This document shows positions 1 through 4,934 of a DNA stretch of 6,808 nucleotides, piece after piece. Position 1 is the stretch's first letter; each line of letters starts with the position of its first letter. The notes under the pieces were generated by a model. That model was not told where the DNA came from. It worked only from the letters and a program-made list of their open reading frames with translations, and did no database searches. Origin of the DNA: Gorillibacterium sp. (GTDB lineage: Bacteria; Bacillota; Bacilli; Paenibacillales; NBRC-103111); NCBI GenBank assembly GCA_014380705.1, contig JACMJI010000256.1, forward strand, positions 1 to 6,808, written 5' to 3'. The translations under genes and the position numbers were made by a program.

Positions 1-34
1 GAAAGCCTTTTATGAATCAACGAAACGTTATAAA

Positions 35-1855
35 TTAATCAGCGTAGAGGTAAAAACGCTTAATGATAGGGAGCTTTCTCCAAACCTTTTTCAACCATGG
101 ATATACATAGTAGTCAAGACCGAAGGTACTGCCTGAGCCGCCAATGAGTGCAATACTGGCAACCATATACCACAACATATCGAGCGGAGCCATTCCTGAC
201 ACCCAGATCATCGCACCCATAGCAAAGGTCATAATTGCCACTGGAGCGGTAAAGAGTCCACCAATGAGCATCAAGCCAAATACGATTTCAGCACATACCA
301 TACCGGTTTGGAATACGTAAGCCAACGTGGAGAATCCATAATCCGAGGTATAGAAGAAGGTGTTCATGGACCAATCTACAATATTACTAAGCCAGCCCCA
401 TACAGGAAGAGCTGCGATTTCCACTGCTCCTTCAGCAGCTGAAGCTGCTGCGGTTGCATCATTTGGGGAAGCCGGAATTAAGAATATTTTATTTGGATCA
501 TCAATAATCTTATTAAGTTTCTCCCAGCCTTCGCTTAGCCACATGAATCCGACAAACATGCGAAGAGGGACAAGCCAGAAGTTAGGCGAACGTTTGGAAA
601 GGTACCCGCCCACAAAGCTTCTCCGATTTCGTACATGGAAAATTTCATGCAGCAGGTAAGAGTATACTTTGTTAAACCCACATATTTGGAACAGGTAGAG
701 CATGTTGATCATATGCTTGGACAACATAGCCATGAATCCAGACAGTTTGAACATCATATTAGGAAGACCAACATGAGCGACGCCATATCGGCTGCCGATG
801 CTTACCATCATGCCGTGGAATGTAGGCTTGTATGATTTCTTCGGTTTGTTAAGGAACTCTGCAGCAATATTATGTGCAATTAGCGGTGCAGCGGCTTCCG
901 CATTCTCTACCATTTGCGGAACGGGAGCCGTTGCGCCTTCAGGAATGTAGAAAATATTATCGCCGACAACATAAACCTCGTTGCGATCAGGAAGCTGCAG
1001 CTTATCATTGGTAAGCAGACGCGCACGACCCTTTTGCTCAACATCAAGGTTGGCAGCTAAGTCCGAGCCTTCCACGCCAGCTGTCCATATCACGGTACGG
1101 GCAGCAATCTCCCGATCACCCAGAACAACACTGTTCTCCTTGACGGCAGTAATTCTAGAACGCGTAACGGTCTTAACGCCAAGCTTGAGAAGGCGTTTTT
1201 CTGCTTTACGAATAAGGGCATCCGGCATAATGGGCAAGATCTTGTCCATCATGTCAACAACATAAAGATTAACTTCGGAACGGTTTATATGGTGCTCCTT
1301 GCATAGCTCTTGAACATATTCTCCAAGCTCACCAATCATTTCAACGCCAGTAAAACCGGCACCCACGACAACAAATGTGAGCAATTCCTTGCGTTTCACA
1401 GCATCGCGCTCAGTAACTGCCAGACGGAACATCTGAAGAATCTGATCCTTCAACCGGATGGCATCCTCAAAGGACCACAGGGTGAATGCGTTCTGCTCGG
1501 CGCCTTCGATCCCGAAGAAGGTTGGCTTACTCCCTGTTCCAATCACCAAATATTCGTAGGAATAGCTTCTTTCCGTTCCTTTTATGGTTTTTGCATTGAA
1601 ATCAATGTTCAAAATTTCGTCCTGTACGACATCGACATTCTTAAAACCAGCAAAAATTTTCTTTAGATCGACCTTAATGGAGTCTTCCTCCACGCGGCCT
1701 GCTGCAACCTCATGCAGTTCTGTCAGAAGGGTATGAAACGGGTTTCTGTCGATGAGGGTGATCCGTACATCCCGATTCTTCTTCAGTTGCTTGCCAAGGC
1801 CTTTAGCCGTTAGAATTCCGCCATATCCGCCACCTAGCACAACAATTTCTCTCAT
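35..1855 (-). CDS. ndh2: Type II NADH dehydrogenase (NDH-2) with C-terminal DoxX-like membrane domain, EET-type
   Basis: A 606-residue flavoprotein predicted to oxidise NADH at the inner face of the membrane and pass electrons to a quinone without pumping protons. Visible: FAD-binding GGGYGG at residues 8-13 with acidic D36 ending the second strand; a second dinucleotide fold GAGFTG at 165-170 followed by E172, the position of the catalytic Glu in bacterial NDH-2; and VVGDN at 296-300, the second FAD motif. The usual quinone-site AQxAxQ is degenerate (PQMVEN, 313-318). Ordinary NDH-2 is about 400 residues. Here roughly 180 more follow, with hydrophobic segments near 427-445, 510-533, 535-555 and 558-575 and an RxxxGxxWLxxGWEKL motif like DoxX proteins. 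Listeria Ndh2 of the EET locus also has a membrane extension, so this subtype is the best match (inference). ATG at 1855 follows GAGGTG (1861-1866). It lies downstream of the FMN-lipoprotein gene, with its own likely promoter. Confidence 0.9.
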   Translation of the reverse strand: MREIVVLGGGYGGILTAKGLGKQLKKNRDVRITLIDRNPFHTLLTELHEVAAGRVEEDSIKVDLKKIFAGFKNVDVVQDEILNIDFNAKTIKGTERSYSYEYLVIGTGSKPTFFGIEGAEQNAFTLWSFEDAIRLKDQILQMFRLAVTERDAVKRKELLTFVVVGAGFTGVEMIGELGEYVQELCKEHHINRSEVNLYVVDMMDKILPIMPDALIRKAEKRLLKLGVKTVTRSRITAVKENSVVLGDREIAARTVIWTAGVEGSDLAANLDVEQKGRARLLTNDKLQLPDRNEVYVVGDNIFYIPEGATAPVPQMVENAEAAAPLIAHNIAAEFLNKPKKSYKPTFHGMMVSIGSRYGVAHVGLPNMMFKLSGFMAMLSKHMINMLYLFQICGFNKVYSYLLHEIFHVRNRRSFVGGYLSKRSPNFWLVPLRMFVGFMWLSEGWEKLNKIIDDPNKIFLIPASPNDATAAASAAEGAVEIAALPVWGWLSNIVDWSMNTFFYTSDYGFSTLAYVFQTGMVCAEIVFGLMLIGGLFTAPVAIMTFAMGAMIWVSGMAPLDMLWYMVASIALIGGSGSTFGLDYYVYPWLKKVWRKLPIIKRFYLYAD

Positions 1856-1860
1856 AAGTG

Positions 1861-1866
1861 CACCTC
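1861..1866 (-). promoter_or_regulatory. Ribosome binding site of ndh2
   Basis: Minus-strand GAGGTG sits 5 bases before the ATG at 1855 and fixes the ndh2 start. Confidence 0.7.
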
Positions 1867-1901
1867 ACTATCCTGTTGATTATAAACATGTCCTTAAAAT
1901 G

Positions 1902-1931
1902 AATAAGAATAGGAATAGGAATAGGAATAGG
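1902..1931 (+). repeat. Tandem hexamer repeat (AATAGG)4 plus one variant
   Basis: Four perfect AATAGG units (1908-1931) are preceded by a one-base variant AATAAG (1902-1907). On the transcribed minus strand they read CCTATT and would form a pyrimidine-rich stretch of the ndh2 5' leader, about 45 to 75 bases before the start codon. The unit number could vary by replication slippage. It lies outside coding sequence, so any effect would be on leader structure or spacing. Confidence 0.8.
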
Positions 1932-1935
1932 ATAA

Positions 1936-1972
1936 GTTGAGCTAAGGCCATGAGCCCATGCCTTAACTCAAC
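1936..1972 (-). other. Hairpin at the predicted 5' end of the ndh2 leader
   Basis: Outer stem GTTGAG (1936-1941) pairs with CTCAAC (1967-1972). After a C/A mismatch, TAAGG (1943-1947) pairs with CCTTA (1961-1965). After a bulged C, CATG (1949-1952) pairs with CATG (1957-1960) around an AGCC loop. The structure starts one base after the transcription start predicted from the -10 box at 1980-1985. It could be a 5' stabilising stem, an operator, or a terminator for the upstream lipoprotein gene. On the minus strand it is followed by a pyrimidine-rich tract (CTTATCC, then CCTATT units), but not by a clean T run. Confidence 0.6.
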
Positions 1973-1979
1973 CTAAACT

Positions 1980-1988
1980 ATTATAACA
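1980..1988 (-). promoter_or_regulatory. Extended -10 promoter element of ndh2
   Basis: The minus strand reads TGTTATAAT, a perfect TATAAT with the TGn extension, placing transcription start near 1973 and giving a leader of about 118 bases. No good TTGACA lies 16-18 bases upstream; that position is occupied by one copy of an AAGGTAAACTT repeat. This fits an activator-dependent or extended -10 promoter (inference). Confidence 0.55.
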
Positions 1989-2002
1989 TCACTTACTTAC
2001 TT

Positions 2003-2053
2003 AAGTTTACCTTAGTTTGCTTAACCTTGCTACCCTTACCTAAAGTTTACCTT
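2003..2053 (-). promoter_or_regulatory. Repeated AAGGTAAACTT-type motifs upstream of ndh2, likely regulator sites
   Basis: On the plus strand the 11-mer AAGTTTACCTT occurs exactly at 2003-2013 and 2043-2053, 40 bases apart. Related octamers TTAACCTT (2021-2028) and CTTACCTA (2035-2042) lie between, giving four TTWACCTW-like copies at spacings of about 15, 14 and 11. The first copy overlaps the -35 position of the predicted ndh2 promoter. Short direct repeats of this kind are typical of OmpR/PhoP-family response-regulator sites; the actual regulator cannot be named. Confidence 0.45.
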
Positions 2054-2060
2054 GATTAAA

Positions 2061-2076
2061 TGTGACAATTAACACA
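2061..2076. promoter_or_regulatory. Degenerate Fnr/Rex-type palindrome upstream of ndh2
   Basis: TGTGA-CAATTA-ACACA differs by one base from the perfect TGTGA-N6-TCACA found in the divergent region at 2959-2974. It lies between the lipoprotein stop codon and the ndh2 promoter, about 95 bases upstream of the predicted ndh2 start point. Support rests on its resemblance to the perfect site and shared gene context. Confidence 0.35.
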
Positions 2077-2091
2077 CGAAATCATTTACGT

Positions 2092-2925
2092 TTATTTAGC
2101 TTGCCCTAAAGCTTCAAGAACAAGCGTAAAAAATTCACCAACGTGGATCGATACTCCACTGATGGCATCGGTTTTTCCATCCTCTTTAACAGCGATTGCT
2201 GCGGGATCTTGTTGCTCAAGCAAAGCTTGTTCGGCTAGTGCGGCTTGCTCATGCCATTCAGAGGAAGCTCCACTAGCCTTCATGCCATATTCGCCGCTCT
2301 TGGAGCGTGTAACTTTATCCGTACCGCCGTCTTTATTCGTACTGTTCCATTGTACGGCAAAGATTTTACCGTTAACAACAGTTACTGTAGCATTTTCTTT
2401 CCATCCTGTTTTGGCATCGAACGCCTTACCCTCTGCGTAGTAGGTTCCATCTTTATAGGCTCCAGCTTTAACTGGACCTGCGGCAAGTGCTTTTGCGGCT
2501 AATGTCGTAAGGCCATTTATATGAACGGATACACCAGCTATGGCATCCGTTTTGCCTTCATCATTCAAAACGATTAAAGCGGGATCTTGCTTCTCGATTA
2601 GAAACGCTTCAGCAAGGGCAGCTTGCTCGTGCCATTCTGAGGACGCTCCGCTAGCTTTCATACCATAGAGGCCTTGCTTGGAGGTTTCTTTCTTATCTAG
2701 TCCGCCACTTTTGTTGAGCGCGTTCCAGTTAACGGAAGTTATTTTGTCCGATTCTACTTTCAGGGCGACCGTTTCTTTCCAACCCGTTTTTTCATCAAAA
2801 TTGTCACCTTGTGCATAATAAACACCATCCGTATATTTAGCCGCCGCTTCCTCTTTGCCACCGCAACCTACCAAGAGTCCTGCGAACCATATCATGGATA
2901 CTACAATTGCTAATGCTTTTCTCAT
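2092..2925 (-). CDS. pplA: PplA-like lipoprotein with two FMN-binding domains (EET surface flavoprotein)
   Basis: A 277-residue exported lipoprotein. Residues 1-21 form a lipoprotein signal (MRK, hydrophobic stretch, LVGC with the lipidated Cys at 21). Two homologous domains follow, about 31-148 and 157-274. Each contains DGxYYA, FDxKTGWKE, a shared 20-residue block (87-106 and 213-232) and a terminal FMN-attachment-like motif: DAIAGVS (127-133) and DAISGVS (253-259). In this family ApbE-type transferases link FMN through a phosphoester to the Thr or Ser ending such a motif; here S133 and S259 would be the acceptors. Listeria PplA has the same lipoprotein plus two-domain plan and carries electrons outside the membrane, so that role is inferred, supported by the neighbouring NDH-2 and prenyltransferase. 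The frame opens further upstream at 2997, but the ATG at 2925 follows GGGGAGG (2934-2940) and begins the signal peptide. Confidence 0.87.
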   Translation of the reverse strand: MRKALAIVVSMIWFAGLLVGCGGKEEAAAKYTDGVYYAQGDNFDEKTGWKETVALKVESDKITSVNWNALNKSGGLDKKETSKQGLYGMKASGASSEWHEQAALAEAFLIEKQDPALIVLNDEGKTDAIAGVSVHINGLTTLAAKALAAGPVKAGAYKDGTYYAEGKAFDAKTGWKENATVTVVNGKIFAVQWNSTNKDGGTDKVTRSKSGEYGMKASGASSEWHEQAALAEQALLEQQDPAAIAVKEDGKTDAISGVSIHVGEFFTLVLEALGQAK

Positions 2926-2933
2926 TTGACCTA

Positions 2934-2940
2934 CCTCCCC
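2934..2940 (-). promoter_or_regulatory. Ribosome binding site deciding the PplA-like start
   Basis: Minus-strand GGGGAGG, 8 bases before the ATG at 2925. It selects this start over the frame's upstream extension to 2997, which would put 24 unneeded residues ahead of the lipoprotein signal. Confidence 0.8.
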
Positions 2941-2958
2941 AGAAATATACTCTATACC

Positions 2959-2974
2959 TGTGACGTATTTCACA
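2959..2974. promoter_or_regulatory. Perfect Fnr/Rex-type palindrome in the divergent promoter region
   Basis: TGTGACGTATTTCACA is a perfect inverted repeat TGTGA-N6-TCACA. The Bacillus Fnr box and the core of the Rex (NADH/NAD+ sensor) operator share this half-site and spacing; Rex prefers TTGTGAA/TTCACAA, matched better on the right half (TTCACA) than on the left (TGTGAC). It lies 33-49 bases upstream of the lipoprotein ATG and about 130 bases upstream of the prenyltransferase start, so it could serve either gene. Its closeness to the lipoprotein start favours repression there, whereas a position near -44 for a weak GATAAA box at 2999-3004 would allow activation of the plus-strand gene. These roles are inference. 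Confidence 0.6.
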
Positions 2975-2983
2975 TATGCGGAC

Positions 2984-2992
2984 ATGATAACA
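2984..2992 (-). promoter_or_regulatory. Possible extended -10 element of the PplA-like gene
   Basis: The minus strand reads TGTTATCAT, like the ndh2 element TGTTATAAT. It would start transcription near 2977, placing the Fnr/Rex palindrome inside the first 20 transcribed bases. No clear -35 box is visible. Confidence 0.3.
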
Positions 2993-3037
2993 CACACCGA
3001 TAAAAATTCATTTAATAGATTGCAAAATCATTTCATA

Positions 3038-3067
3038 TAGACAATTCGTATTTAATAGGTTTATTAT
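3038..3067 (+). promoter_or_regulatory. Possible sigma-A promoter of the DmkA-like gene
   Basis: TAGACA (3038-3043) and TATTAT (3062-3067) are separated by 18 bases, each one mismatch from consensus. Transcription would start near 3074, leaving a leader of about 31 bases before the ATG at 3105. Confidence 0.4.
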
Positions 3068-3104
3068 CGTTTAAACCAACTACTCCATGAATGGGATGAC
3101 CAAA

Positions 3105-4064
3105 ATGACATTTAAAGTCTTTCTAAAGCTAGTTGAGTTCCCGACAAAGGTTGCTAGTATGATTCCGCTAGCACTCGGTACGATTTATGCCGTTTTTCGC
3201 TTTGATCGCTTTGTGCCCTTAAACTTTTTCCTCATGTTTGTCTCATTATTAGCTTTTGATATGACAACAACCGCGATCAATAATTACATCGATTATATAA
3301 AAGCAGTGAAAACCTCCGGGTACGGCTATGAAAGCCACAATGCGATCGCCAAATACCATTTAAGCGAAAAGGCGGTATTGGCCGTTATTTTGACCCTCCT
3401 CTCGACTGCATCTGTTGCGGGGATCCTTCTTGTACTGCACAGTGATATTCTTGTCTTATTTCTAGGTGGACTGTCCTTCCTTATTGGCATCCTTTATACC
3501 TTCGGTCCCGTACCGATATCAAGAATGCCTCTCGGTGAGATTATATCCGGTTTGTTTATGGGATATGTCATTGTTTTTGTAGCTGTTTTTATTCACACGG
3601 GCGAGGCTCAAGTCGTCTGGCTTGACCTGCATCAGCTTACTAGTGGTATTCTCACTTTACGAATGAACCTTGTCGAAATCATTTATATCCTTATCATTTC
3701 TGTGCCTGCAATTATGGGTATCGCTAACATTATGCTGGCAAACAACATCTGTGATATGGACGAAGATTTAGAGAACAAACGCTACACCCTGCCTCTTTAT
3801 ATTGGCAAGAAAAACGCCCTGCTGCTTTTCCGTGTGATGTATTATGTAGGTTACGTTGATCTAATTGTGCTGCTCCTACTGGGTATCCATCCTCTGCTTT
3901 TAGCTATCATCCTAATTACCCTTTGGCCGCTTAACAAAAATATTAAACACTTTGATGAGAAGCAATTAAAAGCGGAAACCTTCATCCTGTCGGTTAAGAA
4001 TTTTGCCATGACTACAGTCGCCCGGATTATTGTCTTTGCTGTTGCATTTATACTTGGCATGTAA
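3105..4064 (+). CDS. dmkA: UbiA-family prenyltransferase, DmkA/MenA-like (demethylmenaquinone synthesis for EET)
   Basis: A polytopic membrane protein of about 319 residues with the UbiA/MenA layout. Such enzymes attach a polyprenyl chain to an aromatic acceptor; MenA and Listeria DmkA use 1,4-dihydroxy-2-naphthoate to make demethylmenaquinone. Visible: the motif-1 region NNYIDYIKA (from residue 59), YTFGP followed by PLGEIISGLFMG (about 131-153) as in MenA, and the second Asp motif NNICDMDED (213-221, D217 and D221) followed by KRYTLPLYIG. About eight hydrophobic segments are present. Motif 1 departs from NDxxDxxxxxD: its first Asp is Asn (N60) and the last is Lys (K69). The DmkA assignment rests on the adjacent Ndh2- and PplA-like genes. 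In-frame ATGs lie at 3087, 3096 and 3105; only the last has an SD-like GGGATG (3093-3098) at workable distance. No terminator was found after the stop. Confidence 0.8.
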   Translation: MTFKVFLKLVEFPTKVASMIPLALGTIYAVFRFDRFVPLNFFLMFVSLLAFDMTTTAINNYIDYIKAVKTSGYGYESHNAIAKYHLSEKAVLAVILTLLSTASVAGILLVLHSDILVLFLGGLSFLIGILYTFGPVPISRMPLGEIISGLFMGYVIVFVAVFIHTGEAQVVWLDLHQLTSGILTLRMNLVEIIYILIISVPAIMGIANIMLANNICDMDEDLENKRYTLPLYIGKKNALLLFRVMYYVGYVDLIVLLLLGIHPLLLAIILITLWPLNKNIKHFDEKQLKAETFILSVKNFAMTTVARIIVFAVAFILGM

Positions 4065-4162
4065 TGAAGAAAGCGGCACATCATTCTAGGAAAAAACGGG
4101 AGCAAGCATTGAGCACTAATAAAAACAGCCTACTAAATCGATATAGATAGTAAACAAGGCAA

Positions 4163-4192
4163 CCCCCATAAACGAGAGAATATATTCGTATT
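4163..4192 (+). promoter_or_regulatory. Putative SigI-type promoter upstream of sigI
   Basis: CCCCC (4163-4167, preceded by AA) is followed after 19 bases by CGTATT (4187-4192). Known SigI promoters carry ACCCCC at -35 and CGAA near -10, and sigI is often autoregulated. The same arrangement occurs before the zinc-ribbon gene at 6168-6197. Caution: transcription would begin near the Shine-Dalgarno sequence at 4193, leaving almost no leader, so the exact -10 is uncertain. Confidence 0.45.
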
Positions 4193-4203
4193 AGGAAGTG
4201 ATC
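4193..4203 (+). promoter_or_regulatory. Long Shine-Dalgarno sequence selecting a TTG start for sigI
   Basis: TAGGAAGTGATC (from 4192) matches 10 of 12 bases of AAGGAGGTGATC. Its core lies 8 bases before TTG at 4207. The alternative GTG at 4198 lies inside this site, so TTG is preferred. Confidence 0.6.
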
Positions 4204-4206
4204 CTT

Positions 4207-4929
4207 TTGCTAGATAGATCGACAGAGCAATTTCTAAGAACAGCTCAAGAGGGAAATGCCGTAGATCGGGGTTGGCTCGTAGAGCAATACCGCCCTTTCG
4301 TTATTCGCACAGTCTCTCATATTTGCAAACGCCAGATTGGATGGAATCATGACGAGGCCAGTATTGGGCTGATTGCTTTTAATGAAGCCATTGATCGATA
4401 TAACGTAGCTCACGGGAAAACGTTTGATAACTTTGCTTATATGATCATTCATAGCCGACTTGTTGATGAATTTCGGAAGCAAGGAAAAGTCTTGAGAATC
4501 GAAAGTGTGGTTTTCAATGATGTTCATGACGAATTTGATCAGACTTCCAGTGAAATTGCTAGTTCTATGGAAACTTATGAGCGGGAACAGTTGGCGAGTG
4601 AAATAGCCCAGGAATTAACCCTGTATGATGAATTACTTCAGGAGTATGGCATATCTCTGGAGGATCTAGAGGATTGCTCCCCCAAGCACCGAGACGCCAG
4701 AAAGCAATTGATTCAGATTGCCAAACGTTTTTGTGAGAAGCCGGAATGGGTAACTGTTCTGAGAAAAACGAAGCGTCTCCCGATCAAAGAAATGCTTCGC
4801 TTACTCGCCGTTAGCCCTAAAAAATTGGAAAGAAACCGCAAATATTTGATCGCACTTGTTCTCATTTACACATATGAAGGATTTGAGAGAATCCGTAGTT
4901 CGGTCTCATTTGCAGATATAGAGGAGTGA
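4207..4929 (+). CDS. sigI: RNA polymerase sigma factor SigI
   Basis: A protein of about 240 residues, close to the usual 250 for SigI. It directs RNA polymerase to promoters for heat and cell-envelope responses in Bacillus and for polysaccharide-degradation genes in some clostridia. The N-terminal half has the sigma-70 region 2 signature: YRPF near 28, ICKR near 39, SIGLIAFNEAIDRYN (52-66) and a region 2.4-like FAYMIIHSRLVDEFRKQGK (76-94). The C-terminal half is SigI-specific rather than a standard region 4: YGISLEDLEDCSPKHRDAR (147-165), RLPIKEMLRLLAVSPKKLERNRKY (190-213). This matches B. subtilis SigI, as recalled, motif for motif. Translation probably starts at TTG 4207 (GTG at 4198 would add three residues). 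The stop overlaps the alternative start codons of the anti-sigma gene, indicating an operon with translational coupling. A CCCCC-type promoter upstream suggests self-regulation. Confidence 0.9.
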   Translation: MLDRSTEQFLRTAQEGNAVDRGWLVEQYRPFVIRTVSHICKRQIGWNHDEASIGLIAFNEAIDRYNVAHGKTFDNFAYMIIHSRLVDEFRKQGKVLRIESVVFNDVHDEFDQTSSEIASSMETYEREQLASEIAQELTLYDELLQEYGISLEDLEDCSPKHRDARKQLIQIAKRFCEKPEWVTVLRKTKRLPIKEMLRLLAVSPKKLERNRKYLIALVLIYTYEGFERIRSSVSFADIEE

Positions 4930-4934
4930 TGATG

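Noticed and set aside
1..34. Terminator after ndh2
   Set aside because: Only 34 bases are available and no stem is visible; a terminator could lie outside the window.
360..1666. Several plus-strand open frames (360-659, 635-835, 981-1265, 1310-1666)
   Set aside because: All lie opposite the well-supported NDH-2 gene, lack ribosome sites, and their products resemble no family.
1902..1972. Riboswitch in the ndh2 leader
   Set aside because: There is one hairpin and a hexamer repeat, with no known aptamer pattern or second alternative stem that could be identified by eye.
2863..2925. Signal peptide as a source of a pheromone, as reported for Listeria PplA
   Set aside because: Only the gene family is shared; the peptide sequence alone gives no evidence of a released signal.
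2926..2997. Upstream extension of the PplA-like frame by 24 residues
   Set aside because: The extra residues precede the lipoprotein signal, and the strong GGGGAGG directly before the ATG at 2925 would lie inside the coding sequence.
3851..4105. Minus-strand 84-residue frame over the end of the prenyltransferase
   Set aside because: Almost entirely antisense to a conserved gene, with no recognisable domain.
4065..4162. Possible terminator or small gene between the prenyltransferase and sigI
   Set aside because: No stem followed by a T run and no start with a ribosome site was found on either strand; the stretch seems plain spacer.
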